Shown in pieces: positions 1 through 7,148 of a stretch of 11,749 nt of DNA. The notes beneath the pieces were generated by a model that was given only the letters and a program-made list of their open reading frames with translations, had not been told where the DNA came from and searched no databases. The stretch's first letter is position 1; every line of letters begins with the position of its first letter. Location of the stretch: assembly GCA_037440925.1 (NCBI GenBank), contig JBBITF010000082.1:1-11749 (forward strand), given 5' to 3'. This DNA comes from JAABUE01 sp037440925. GTDB taxonomy: Bacteria > Chloroflexota > Anaerolineae > Anaerolineales > Villigracilaceae. The position numbers and the translations under genes were made by a program.

Positions 1-12
1 GAATCCAGTTTA

Positions 13-33
13 GCGCCTGAAGCCGCCAGGCGC
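13..33. repeat. GC-rich hairpin
   Basis: GCGCCTG (13-19) pairs perfectly with CAGGCGC (27-33) around a 7-base loop. No T-run follows on either strand, so it is not a convincing terminator. It resembles the other short hairpins scattered through the non-coding DNA of this window. Confidence 0.5.
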
Positions 34-289
34 GGAGGGAGTCGAGAGGGGAGGGGGTAGGCCCGGAGAACATGAGTAAATTGTTTGTTGGACTTGGCTG
101 AAAGAATTGTAGATATTTTACTCGAATGGTCCACTGAAAAGATTAGAACCTTTATAATCCCAACAGGCTTCCTTCTTTAGACAATTACACCCTTGTTACT
201 GGATGGAGCAAGGCCCGGAGACCTTCGGTTATTTCCCGTAACGCAAAGCAGTTGTCCTAGACTCTCAAGGAAAACTCCTCAAGAAAGTA

Positions 290-322
290 TCAATCCCCTG
301 CCTCAGTGCATGGAAGCCGACT
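290..322. repeat. Dispersed repeat, copy 1 (degraded)
   Basis: The segment beginning ATCAATCCCC and running through GCCTCAGT and CATG to GAAGCCGACT matches 4615-4660 with few substitutions. Relative to that copy it lacks about 11 bases, the left arm of the AGTCGGCT/AGCCGACT hairpin. It therefore reads as a decayed copy of the same family. No coding potential. Confidence 0.6.
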
Positions 323-440
323 TGTGGCGCCAGTCTAAAGGACTTTTATGTACTAAGCAGGCGGCTTTCCCCTGCTTAAACTTTGCTCAGCCTAAGGTCA
401 GGGCTTTTCAAAGTTTTTAATGTAGGCCCGCAAATCGTAC

Positions 441-479
441 CGCCAGGCTTTGCCTGACAGGGCCGACCACAGGTCGGCG
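441..479. repeat. Two adjacent short hairpins
   Basis: CAGGC-TTT-GCCTG at 444-456 is followed by GCCGACC-ACA-GGTCGGC at 462-478. Both stems are perfect and the loops are 3 bases. There is no poly-T tail. This is probably part of a degraded repeat family; function unknown. Confidence 0.5.
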
Positions 480-492
480 ATACGTTTTTGGA

Positions 493-679
493 GTCTACAG
501 GTAACTGCCTACCTCTAACATTGGTTTGGTTTTTGGGTGAGAAAACCATCCACGAATAAACCACGAATGCTTGAATGACGGCGTTATGCGTGTATTCGCG
601 CAGTATTCGTGAACGGTGAACGGTGAACGGTGGACGGTTTGCGCTCAAATATAGGCAGGGTAGGCAGTTATGTCTACAG
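493..679. mobile_element. MITE-like non-autonomous element with target-site duplication
   Basis: The 8-base direct repeat GTCTACAG occurs at 493-500 and 672-679. Directly abutting it are terminal inverted repeats, GTAACTGCCTACC at 501-513 and GGTAGGCAGTTAT at 659-671, which match at 12 of 13 positions. The element proper is thus 501-671 (171 bp) with an 8-bp target duplication. It holds no transposase frame. Inside are CACGAAT/ATTCGTG inverted motifs and a 7-bp tandem repeat. Its mobilising transposase family cannot be named from this sequence; several IS families make 8-bp duplications. Confidence 0.7.
611..638. repeat. 7-bp tandem repeat, four units
   Basis: GAACGGT is repeated exactly at 611-617, 618-624 and 625-631, followed by a one-mismatch unit GGACGGT at 632-638. 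It lies inside the MITE-like element and may vary in copy number by slippage. Confidence 0.8.
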
Positions 680-741
680 AGCGTTGAAACGGTGTTGGAG
701 CAGCGATAGATTAATTCTTTAAAAAAAGCCCTAGCCTAAGA

Positions 742-2004
742 TTATGCCAGATCGGGCGCAATGCGCGTGCCAGGGAGAATCGTAGTGCTTTTGGGGATGA
801 TCACGATGCCATCGCGCACGAACCAGGTCTCGCGGTCCAGGTCGGTGCCGCGCGGGAAGGGACGGATGACCACGCCCTTGCCCAGGCGCACGTTCTTGTC
901 CAGGATGGCGCCTTCTACCTGGCAATCGCGCCCTACCCCTAGCGGAATCTTGTGCGGCGAGGTTTCCATGTCATAGTAATCCGCGCCCATGATGATGCTA
1001 TCTTTGATGCGGGCTCCGGCCGCCACCTGGCTGCGCAGGCCCAGGATGGAATGCCGCACCTCCGCTTTCTGGACGCGGCAGCCTTCTGCCAGCAGCACAT
1101 CCTTCAAATCGCTGTCAAGCACAACCGAGCCGGGCAGGGGACGTGCATGGGTGTAGATGGGGCTTTGCGGGTCGTAGAAATTGAAGGGCGGGCTGGAGGT
1201 CGTCAGTTTCAAATTGGTCTCGTAAAACGAGCGGATCGTCCCAATATCCTCCCAGTAGCCGTCGAAATCGAAACCAAACACCTCATGCGAATGGATCGCT
1301 TCTGGGATAATGTCGCCGCCAAAATCGTCATAGCGCGGATGACGGGTGAGCAATTCGACCAGTACCCCGGTCTTGAACAGGTAGATGCCCATCGAACCCA
1401 GGTAGGGGCGGGCCGGGTCGTCGCGGCTGATGAATTTTTGCTGGACATCCGGATCTTTGGGCTTTTCGGCAAACGACGAGATGTGACCATCGGCCTCGCG
1501 CTTCAACAACCCGAAGCGGGTCGCATCTTCCCTTGCGACCGGTTGGACGGCTACCGTTATATCGGCGTTCTTCTGCCAGTGATATTCGGCCATGGCGGCG
1601 TAGTCCATGCGGTAGAGATGGTCGCCCGCCAGGATCAGCACGTACTCCGCTCCAGTGGCTTGAATTTCGAACAGTTGTTTGCGCACCGCATCTGCCGTGC
1701 CTTGATACCAGTCAGCGCTTTCGATGGTCTGTTCGGCAGCCAGAATTTGCACCCAGCCAGTGTGGAAAGAATCGAAGTGATAGGTGTTGGCGATGTGGCG
1801 GTGCAGGGAAACGGAGTTGAACTGCGTCAGGATGGCAATGCGATAGATGCCGGAATTGATGCAGTTGCTGATGGGAATGTCAATCAGGCGATACTTCCCG
1901 GCAATCGGGACGGCCGGTTTGGAGCGCATCTTGGTCAGCGGGTACAGGCGCGCGCCGCGCCCGCCGCCCAAAATCACGCCCAGGACATCGTTCAGCGTGG
2001 GCAT
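742..2004 (-). CDS. glgC: Glucose-1-phosphate adenylyltransferase (ADP-glucose pyrophosphorylase)
   Basis: Makes ADP-glucose and pyrophosphate from ATP and glucose-1-phosphate, the committed step of bacterial glycogen synthesis in the cytoplasm. The 420-aa length is normal for the family. The N-terminal nucleotidyltransferase signature is clear: LGGGRGARLYPLTKMRSKP starts at residue 12 and supplies the Gly-rich loop, Arg and Lys expected for phosphate binding. Further on, LAGDHLYRMDY carries the catalytic-site Asp, and FAEKP and GYWEDIGTI are typical GlgC motifs. The C-terminal part from about residue 290 has the spacing of a left-handed beta-helix domain, where allosteric effectors usually act. 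The ATG at 2004 is supported by a perfect AGGAGG (2010-2015 on this strand), 5 bases upstream. No other glycogen gene is visible, so it appears to stand alone downstream of tRNA-Leu. Confidence 0.95.
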   Translation of the reverse strand: MPTLNDVLGVILGGGRGARLYPLTKMRSKPAVPIAGKYRLIDIPISNCINSGIYRIAILTQFNSVSLHRHIANTYHFDSFHTGWVQILAAEQTIESADWYQGTADAVRKQLFEIQATGAEYVLILAGDHLYRMDYAAMAEYHWQKNADITVAVQPVAREDATRFGLLKREADGHISSFAEKPKDPDVQQKFISRDDPARPYLGSMGIYLFKTGVLVELLTRHPRYDDFGGDIIPEAIHSHEVFGFDFDGYWEDIGTIRSFYETNLKLTTSSPPFNFYDPQSPIYTHARPLPGSVVLDSDLKDVLLAEGCRVQKAEVRHSILGLRSQVAAGARIKDSIIMGADYYDMETSPHKIPLGVGRDCQVEGAILDKNVRLGKGVVIRPFPRGTDLDRETWFVRDGIVIIPKSTTILPGTRIAPDLA

Positions 2005-2203
2005 AGGGGCCTCCTGGAGAGTAACAGGATCATGCCTCTATTATCGCTTAAATATCGAAAAAGCGGCGTATTTTATGCGCCAGGAAAAGGAGGGGATAGG
2101 CGAGCAAAACCAATACATCTATCAGGAAAAAAATCAGGTTCAACTTCATCTCTCTTCTCCTTTCAGGGGCTGCGTCTCGCGTGGGGGAGCGCCGGTAAAC
2201 ATC

Positions 2204-2235
2204 AAAAACGCGAGGCCACACAATGCGGTCTCGCG
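2204..2235 (-). terminator. Probable Rho-independent terminator downstream of tRNA-Leu
   Basis: On the minus strand, CGCGAGACC (2235-2227) pairs with GGCCTCGCG (2217-2209) with one mismatch (A opposite C) around a 9-base loop. It is followed at once by TTTTT (2208-2204). It lies about 120 bases past the tRNA-Leu gene in the direction of transcription and upstream of glgC. It could end the tRNA transcript or act as an attenuator in a longer leader reaching glgC. Confidence 0.55.
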
Positions 2236-2295
2236 TTCGCTCAAAAGCGAACAGAGGACCGGGAACATTTGCATTCCGTCTTGACGATCCTCTGT
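2235..2295 (-). other. Structured segment: two further stem-loops before the terminator
   Basis: ACAGAGGA (2251-2258) and TCCTCTGT (2288-2295) form a perfect 8-bp outer stem. GTTCGCT-CAAA-AGCGAAC (2235-2252) forms a perfect 7-bp hairpin directly next to the terminator stem. Three stems in a row in about 90 bases suggest a folded RNA, either a processed tRNA trailer or a glgC leader. I do not recognise a known RNA family. Confidence 0.4.
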
Positions 2296-2357
2296 CCTGC
2301 CATAAAGCAGGCGCTACTCCCCGGCTACATACCGAAAAGCGTCTATTCCGTTTATAA

Positions 2358-2439
<82 letters not shown>

Positions 2440-2476
2440 TTGTAGGACAAATTACTACTTTGTCTTATCTCGCGCA

Positions 2477-2505
2477 AGTATACTCACTCTCAGGACGAAG
2501 GTCAA
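2477..2505 (-). promoter_or_regulatory. Sigma-70-type promoter for tRNA-Leu
   Basis: On the minus strand, TTGACC (2505-2500) is separated by exactly 17 bases from TATACT (2482-2477). The predicted start is near 2470, leaving a leader of about 30 bases before the mature tRNA 5' end at 2439. The -10 lies within AGTATACT (2477-2484), a perfect palindrome, so TATACT also reads on the plus strand at 2479-2484, 22 bases before the YchF-like ATG. The plus-strand direction lacks a good -35. The tRNA -35 sits between the ribosome binding site and the ATG of the divergent gene. Confidence 0.65.
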
Positions 2506-2506
2506 G

Positions 2507-3565
2507 ATGAAATTAGGAATTATCGGCTTACCCCAATCAGGAAAGACCACCATCTTCAACGCCTTGACGCGCGGCAACGCGCCTACCACTGCCAGCGCCG
2601 GGCGCATCGAAGTCCATACGGCTGTGGTAGACGTGCCGGACCCGCGCGTGGATACCTTGTCTGCCATGTTCAAACCGCGCAAGACCATCTACGCCAAAGT
2701 CACCTACGCCGATATCGCTGGGCTGGAAGGCGGCGCGGCCAAGAGTGGCATCTCTGGGCAATTGCTCAACCAACTGGCGCAGATGGACGCCTTCCTGCAC
2801 GTCGTCCGCTGCTTCGAAAGCGACCTGGTTCCGCACCCAGCCGGCTCGGTGGCCCCGGCGCGCGATGTGGCAGCCATGTTGGATGAACTGCTGCTCAACG
2901 ACCTGGTGGCCGTGGAGCGCAAACTGGAACGCCTGGCCGACGAGCGCCGCAAGGGCGGCTCGGACAAGACGATCGTCGAGCGGCAGATGGCGCTTTTTGA
3001 ACGGTTGCAGGCCTCCCTGTCCAGGAATGAACCGCTGCGCCGTCTGGACTTCAGCGCCGAGGAGTCCAGGGAATTGTCCAGTTACGGGCTGCTGACCCGC
3101 AAACCCATCCTGACCGTCTTCAACCTGGGCGAGGGACAGGCCGCGCCGGCGGTCGAACTGGACCACCCTTCCGTATCCCTGCAGGGCAAACTGGAGATGG
3201 AACTGGCGCAACTGCCCGCCGAGGACGCCGCCCTCTTCATGGAAGAATACGGCATCGAGGAACTCAGCCTGAGCAAGATGATCAGACTGTCTTACGACCT
3301 GCTGCAAGTGCAGTCTTTTTTCACCGTCGGCGAAGACGAAGTGCGCGCCTGGACTACGCGGCGCGGCGCCAGCGCCCAGGAAGCCGCCGGCGAGATCCAC
3401 ACCGACCTGCAAAAGGGCTTCATCCGCGCCGAGGTGGTTTCATACGCCGACCTGGTGGAACTGGGCGGCATGAACGAGGCCAAAGCCAAAGGCAAACTAC
3501 GGCTGGAAGGCAAGGAATATCCCGTCAAAGACGGCGATATCGTGCATATTCGTTTCAATTTGTAA
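2507..3565 (+). CDS. YchF/Obg-like P-loop NTPase with C-terminal TGS-like (DUF933) domain
   Basis: Cytoplasmic P-loop NTPase of the Obg-YchF type, 352 aa against about 363 for E. coli YchF. Walker A is GLPQSGKT (residues 7-14), where YchF usually has GLPNVGKS. The G3 region is DIAGL (69-73), followed by HVVRCFE, the usual YchF continuation. The base-recognition motif is NLGE (206-209), of the NxxE type rather than NKxD; in YchF this goes with ATP preference over GTP. The region around 160-200 is the expected helical insert, and residues from about 270 match the TGS-like end (FFTVGEDEVRAW, KGFIRAEVVSY, VKDGDIVHIRFNL). I chose ATG 2507 because it has GAAGG 5 bases upstream and starts directly at the P-loop strand. 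The longer in-frame start at 2357 would run through the tRNA. It is probably a divergent YchF paralogue. The next gene follows after 12 bases. Confidence 0.85.
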   Translation: MKLGIIGLPQSGKTTIFNALTRGNAPTTASAGRIEVHTAVVDVPDPRVDTLSAMFKPRKTIYAKVTYADIAGLEGGAAKSGISGQLLNQLAQMDAFLHVVRCFESDLVPHPAGSVAPARDVAAMLDELLLNDLVAVERKLERLADERRKGGSDKTIVERQMALFERLQASLSRNEPLRRLDFSAEESRELSSYGLLTRKPILTVFNLGEGQAAPAVELDHPSVSLQGKLEMELAQLPAEDAALFMEEYGIEELSLSKMIRLSYDLLQVQSFFTVGEDEVRAWTTRRGASAQEAAGEIHTDLQKGFIRAEVVSYADLVELGGMNEAKAKGKLRLEGKEYPVKDGDIVHIRFNL

Positions 3566-3577
3566 AAGGAGAAAACC

Positions 3578-4546
3578 ATGTCCCGCCTGTCCAAACCCTG
3601 GAGGGGGCTGATCCTGTTTCTCGTTGTGTTCCTTTTGATCCTGGCTTGTTCTCTGCCAACCATGAACACGCCAGCCCCGGCGCAGCCCGCCTATGATCCT
3701 ACCAAGATGGCGCTGGAATATCAGGCAACTGCCATGTCGTTGCAACTGACGCAGGCTGCTTTGAACACGCAGCCGCAGCAACCGCAGGCCCCGCCGCAGC
3801 CAGTGGCCCAGCCGACCCTGCCTCCCCAGCCTACCGCAGTGCAGCCAACGCCCACCCAGGACTTCCAAGCGCTGTTGAAATCGGCCAAGATCCTGGTATA
3901 CGAAAATACGGACGAGCGCGGCTGGGGCATGTGGATCCAGGACGCCCTGGACGGGATGGGCCTGACCTATACCCAGACCGGCTCCTATAGCGGACACTTT
4001 ATGGAATACCTGAACTCAGGCACGAAATATGACCTCATCATCGTCGGCGCGGAAGACAAGGACAAAATCTCCGGCGAGTTCTGGGACGTAATCAACACCC
4101 GCCTGGTGCGCGACAAGGCCGCCCTCATTGCCGAAATCTGGTACCTCGACCGCGAAGCCAACGGCCCGATCAGCAAGATCTTGAGCGGGTGCGGCATCCG
4201 TTACCAGAAAGATTGGGACGTAGCCGAATCGATCTACTGGTGGGTGCCCGACCATCCGGTTTTTAATGAACCCAATACCGTCCTGCCCCTGATCCACTAC
4301 AACCGTATGTGGGCCAACCAAACCGGCGACCGCATCCGGCTGGGGAGCGGCGGCGACGCCATCCTGCTAGCAGGTCTCACAACCAAACCATCCAGCGACG
4401 GCGCAGTCCTCGCGACCTGCTACCAGGGCCGCGTCATCATTGCAACTTACTCCGACCACGATTACCACCAGGCGGACATCGTCCCGCTGTGGGAAAATTA
4501 CATCTATAACACCTTGAAGAATCACTTCCTGGCGCTTCAACCATAG
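3578..4546 (+). CDS. Putative lipoprotein with Gln/Pro-rich linker
   Basis: Exported, probably membrane-anchored protein of 322 aa. The signal peptide has a basic start (SRLSKPWRG), a hydrophobic core and the lipobox LILAC, with Cys24 as the lipidation site. Residues about 30-95 are a low-complexity linker rich in Gln, Pro, Ala and Thr, typical of a spacer from the cell surface. From about 103 there is a globular domain (ILVYENTDERGWG, YDLIIVGAEDK, AALIAEIWYLD, GRVIIATYSDHDY). Its alternating strands and helices suggest a flavodoxin- or glutamine-amidotransferase-like fold, but no catalytic triad is evident and I do not assign a function. An AAAGGAG ribosome binding site precedes the ATG. It is 12 bases behind the YchF-like gene, so the two are probably co-transcribed, although no functional link is obvious. 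Confidence 0.8.
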   Translation: MSRLSKPWRGLILFLVVFLLILACSLPTMNTPAPAQPAYDPTKMALEYQATAMSLQLTQAALNTQPQQPQAPPQPVAQPTLPPQPTAVQPTPTQDFQALLKSAKILVYENTDERGWGMWIQDALDGMGLTYTQTGSYSGHFMEYLNSGTKYDLIIVGAEDKDKISGEFWDVINTRLVRDKAALIAEIWYLDREANGPISKILSGCGIRYQKDWDVAESIYWWVPDHPVFNEPNTVLPLIHYNRMWANQTGDRIRLGSGGDAILLAGLTTKPSSDGAVLATCYQGRVIIATYSDHDYHQADIVPLWENYIYNTLKNHFLALQP

Positions 4547-4605
4547 CGCGGCTGTACCGCAAACTTATGAAACTTGAAAAAATAATTCGATATTTTTCCA
4601 TCTTC

Positions 4606-4709
4606 GGCGGGGGGATCAATCCCCCGCCTCAGTCCATGCAAGTCGGCTGGAAGCCGACTCCGAATCCGCTTGAGCGGATTTCCACGCCCTGAGCAGGGGC
4701 TTGAGCCCC
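4606..4709. repeat. Array of four hairpins; contains copy 2 of the dispersed repeat
   Basis: Consecutive stem-loops are GGCGGGGG (4606-4613) with CCCCCGCC (4621-4628), AGTCGGCT-GGA-AGCCGACT (4641-4659), AATCCGCT-TG-AGCGGATT (4663-4680) and GGGGCT-TG-AGCCCC (4696-4709). Stems are perfect and loops mostly 2-3 bases. The part at 4615-4660 is related to 290-322. No T-run follows, so this looks like a repeat element rather than a simple terminator for the lipoprotein gene. Confidence 0.7.
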
Positions 4710-4835
4710 GGCGAATGGGCGGCGCAGGCGGCCTGGGTTTGGCTTTTCCTTCGCTGCCTGGAGACGAGCCGCTAAGGACGAGATCACCGAAATAATTTGT
4801 TAAGCCTCATCAGTTTGCGCGTAGCGCTGATCAAA

Positions 4836-4870
4836 ATCTTCGCGGTTGTGATCGTTTTTCAAGAGCAATA
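4836..4870. repeat. 35-bp imperfect direct repeat, copy A
   Basis: Starts ATCTTCGCGGTTGTGAT. It matches copy B at 4932-4966 at 28 of 35 aligned positions with no gap. The two copies bracket the nested hairpin element at 4873-4928. Confidence 0.75.
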
Positions 4871-4872
4871 CC

Positions 4873-4928
4873 TGGAGTCCGACAACTCCAGTTGTCGGTA
4901 TGCCGAAGTCTGGAGACTTCGGACTCCA
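4873..4928. repeat. Nested three-stem hairpin element
   Basis: The outer arms TGGAGTCCG (4873-4881) and CGGACTCCA (4920-4928) are perfectly complementary. Inside are CCGACAACT-CC-AGTTGTCGG (4879-4898) and CCGAAGTCT-GG-AGACTTCGG (4903-4922), each with a 9-bp perfect stem and 2-base loop. The outer and inner stems share three bases at each end, so the folds compete. This is a BIME-like structure, located 50 bases before the pepF start. Confidence 0.75.
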
Positions 4929-4931
4929 AAC

Positions 4932-4966
4932 ATCTTCGCAGTTGTGATAGATTCTCAAGCACTATA
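4932..4966. repeat. 35-bp imperfect direct repeat, copy B
   Basis: Starts ATCTTCGCAGTTGTGAT and ends just before the pepF ribosome binding site. It is the partner of copy A at 4836-4870. It could be a duplicated target, a repeated promoter/operator, or part of the repeat family itself. Confidence 0.75.
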
Positions 4967-4976
4967 GGAGCAACGT

Positions 4977-6740
4977 ATGACATTCGAACAAACCAAATGG
5001 AGCCTGACCGACCTCTACCCTGGCTTTGCCTCTCCCGAACTGGAAGCCGATTACGACAGACTCGAAGAGCAGGTGACCTCTTTCGAGGGACAGCGCCCGC
5101 ATCTGACTCCCGATCTGCCTGCTGACCGTTTCCTGGAGATTCTCCACGCTTTAGAGGGGATGATGCGCACTGCCTACCGCCTGTACGCCTTCTCTGGCCT
5201 GTCCTTTGCCGCCGACACGCAGGACCAGGTCGCTCAAACCGCGCAGGCGCGCGTCCAGCAATTCCTGGCGGAAATGGAGAACCGCATCCTGTTCTTCAGC
5301 CTGTGGTGGAAGGACCTGGACGACGGGAACGCCCGGCGCTTGATGGATGCTTCTGGCGATTACCGCTACTACCTGGAGGAGATGCGCCACTTCAAACCGC
5401 ACACCCTGAGCGAACCGGAGGAAAAGGTCATCAACCTGAAGAACGTCACCGGCGCCAGCGCGTTGACCACCTTATATGACTCGATGACAAATCGTTACAC
5501 CTTCAAGTTGCAAGTGAATGGGGAGGTCAAAGAACTGACGCGCGGCCAATTGATGCCCTACATCCAGGGGCCCGAGCCGGCCCTGCGCGCAGCCGCCTAC
5601 CAGGAAATGTACCGTGTCTATGGCGAGCAGGCGCCTATCCTGGGACAAATTTACCAAACGCTGGTGCGCGACTGGCGCAACGAGAACCTGTCGCTGCGCA
5701 AATTCAGCAGCCCTATTGCAGTGCGCAATCTATTGAATGATATTCCCGACCAGGCTGTAGAAACCCTGTTAGAGGTGACCCGGCAGAATGCCGCTCTCTT
5801 CCAGCGTTATTTCAGGTTGAAAGCCAAAGCCCTGGGCATGGAAAAACTGCGCCGCTACGACGTGTACGCGCCGGTGGCCAGGGCCGAGAAAACCTTCGAG
5901 TTTGCCTCAGCGGCCCAAATGGTGCTGGATGCGTTCGACGAGTTCGATCCCCAGGTGGGGGCGCTGGCGCGGCGCGTCTTCGAGCAGGGCCACATGGACA
6001 GCGAAGTCCGCAAGGGGAAACGGGACGGGGCCTTCTGCTGGTCGGTCACGCCCGACATGACGCCCTGGGTGCTGCTCAACTACCAGGCGCGCGCCCGCGA
6101 CGTGGCCACTATGGCGCACGAACTGGGTCACGCCATCCACTCGATGCTGGCGGCGCACCACAGCCTGTTTACCTTCCACTCGTCGCTGCCGCTGGCCGAG
6201 ACGGCCTCTACCTTCGGCGAGATGATGCTCACCGACCGCCTGCTGGCCGGGGAGACGGACGAAGCCGTGCGGCGCGACATCCTGTTCAAGCAGGTGGACG
6301 ACGCCTACGCCACCATCCTGCGCCAGGCGTATTTTGCGCTGTTCGAGAAACAGGCGCATGAGATGGTCATCCAAAACGCTTCGGTGGACGACCTCTCGGC
6401 GGCTTATTTCGACAACCTGAAAGAACAGTTCGGCGACGCGCTCGACTTGACTGAGGAGTTCAAGTGGGAATGGGTCTCCATCCCGCACCTCTACCACACC
6501 CCGTTCTACGTATACGCCTACGCTTTCGGGCAGTTGCTGGTCTTCTCGCTCTACCGGCAGTTCAAACAGGAGGGCGAGGCCTTCAAGCCTAAATACCTCA
6601 ACATTCTTTCGGCGGGCGGATCGGAGGCCCCGGCGTGGATATTGAGCGCCGCAGGAATAGACATCGAATCCCCGGCCTTCTGGCAGGGCGGCTTCGATGT
6701 GGTGGATGGGCTGGTGAGACAATTGGAAGAGATGGGGTAA
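4977..6740 (+). CDS. pepF: M3-family oligoendopeptidase (oligoendopeptidase F-like)
   Basis: Cytoplasmic zinc metallopeptidase of family M3 that degrades short peptides; 587 aa, close to the usual 560-610. The zinc motif HELGH is at residues 381-385 (two His ligands, Glu382 catalytic), and Glu408 in LAETASTFGE is the expected third ligand 27 residues after the first His. The N-terminal half is helical and begins with the typical WSLTDLYPGF. The C-terminal HLYHTPFYVYAYAFGQLL segment is also characteristic of M3 and carries His and Tyr residues thought to bind substrate. The ATG has AGGAG 6 bases upstream. Two further genes follow in the same direction with gaps of 12 bases and an 8-base overlap, so the three may form one transcript. 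The M3 assignment is firm; the pepF name is by family resemblance. Confidence 0.92.
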   Translation: MTFEQTKWSLTDLYPGFASPELEADYDRLEEQVTSFEGQRPHLTPDLPADRFLEILHALEGMMRTAYRLYAFSGLSFAADTQDQVAQTAQARVQQFLAEMENRILFFSLWWKDLDDGNARRLMDASGDYRYYLEEMRHFKPHTLSEPEEKVINLKNVTGASALTTLYDSMTNRYTFKLQVNGEVKELTRGQLMPYIQGPEPALRAAAYQEMYRVYGEQAPILGQIYQTLVRDWRNENLSLRKFSSPIAVRNLLNDIPDQAVETLLEVTRQNAALFQRYFRLKAKALGMEKLRRYDVYAPVARAEKTFEFASAAQMVLDAFDEFDPQVGALARRVFEQGHMDSEVRKGKRDGAFCWSVTPDMTPWVLLNYQARARDVATMAHELGHAIHSMLAAHHSLFTFHSSLPLAETASTFGEMMLTDRLLAGETDEAVRRDILFKQVDDAYATILRQAYFALFEKQAHEMVIQNASVDDLSAAYFDNLKEQFGDALDLTEEFKWEWVSIPHLYHTPFYVYAYAFGQLLVFSLYRQFKQEGEAFKPKYLNILSAGGSEAPAWILSAAGIDIESPAFWQGGFDVVDGLVRQLEEMG

Positions 6741-6752
6741 TGTGGAGGTACG

Positions 6753-7148
6753 ATGACTCTCATTCCCGACTCGCACCTTGACTTGTTGGCCGAGGAAACC
6801 AAAGCCTTCCTCTACCTCGCCACCCTCAACCGCGACGGCTCGCCGCAGGTCACCCCGGTCTGGTTCGACAGCGACGGCCAGCGCCTGCTCGTCAACACCG
6901 CCAAAGGCCGGGTCAAAGACCGCAACATGCGCCGCGACGGGCGCGTCGCCGCCTGCATCGCCGACCCGAACACGCCCTACCGCTACCTGCAGATTCAGGG
7001 GCGCGTCGTCGAAATCACCGAGACGGGCGCCGAGGAACACATCAACGCTCTGTCGTTGAAATACACCGGCAAGCCCTGGCAATACCAGCCCGGCCAGAAG
7101 CGGGTCATCTTCAAGATACTGCCTCTGCGCGTGGACGCCCATGGCTAA
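6753..7148 (+). CDS. PPOX-class (split beta-barrel) probable F420-dependent oxidoreductase
   Basis: Small flavin/deazaflavin-binding protein of 131 aa, the normal size for the pyridoxamine-5'-phosphate-oxidase-like split-barrel group. Visible hallmarks are FLYLATLNRDGSPQVTPVWF at residues 19-38, LLVNTAKGRVKDRNMRRDGRVA in the cofactor-binding strand-helix, and YLQIQGRVVEI in the barrel. This order matches the Rv1155-like PPOX class F420-dependent family. The substrate cannot be told; members reduce varied organic molecules with F420H2. It has a GGAGG ribosome binding site, starts 12 bases after pepF and overlaps the nitroreductase-like gene by 8 bases, so translation of the two is probably coupled. 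Confidence 0.85.
   Translation: MTLIPDSHLDLLAEETKAFLYLATLNRDGSPQVTPVWFDSDGQRLLVNTAKGRVKDRNMRRDGRVAACIADPNTPYRYLQIQGRVVEITETGAEEHINALSLKYTGKPWQYQPGQKRVIFKILPLRVDAHG

Larger units (their letters stand above)
1..492. other. Non-coding, repeat-derived region
   Basis: I see no credible gene in this stretch. The short open frames have no ribosome binding site and no recognisable protein. It holds a GC-rich hairpin at 13-33, a degraded copy of a dispersed repeat at 290-322 and a pair of hairpins at 441-479. It continues into the MITE-like element at 493-679. The remaining DNA to the glgC stop codon (680-741) shows nothing clear apart from an A/T run at 719-727, without a good hairpin. Confidence 0.6.
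2016..2357. other. Intergenic region between glgC and tRNA-Leu
   Basis: About 340 bases without a convincing gene. Read on the minus strand (the direction of both neighbours), it contains a hairpin-rich stretch at 2204-2295 that ends in a terminator-like structure. It then runs about 190 bases to the glgC ribosome binding site. I found no good -35/-10 pair for glgC; the nearest -10-like hexamer, GATAAT at 2040-2045, lacks a matching -35. Confidence 0.5.
4547..4976. other. Repeat-rich intergenic region
   Basis: No gene is supported in these 430 bases. The stretch consists almost entirely of short inverted repeats (4606-4709), direct repeats (4836-4870 and 4932-4966) and a nested hairpin group (4873-4928) directly upstream of pepF. 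The pepF ribosome binding site (AGGAG, 4966-4970) lies at the very end. Confidence 0.7.

Noticed and set aside
193..648. Small open frames upstream of glgC
   Set aside because: No ribosome binding sites or recognisable products, and they overlap the repeat copy and the MITE-like element.
719..741. glgC terminator at the T-run
   Set aside because: On the minus strand seven T follow GGCTAGGGCT, but no stable stem can be drawn in front of the run.
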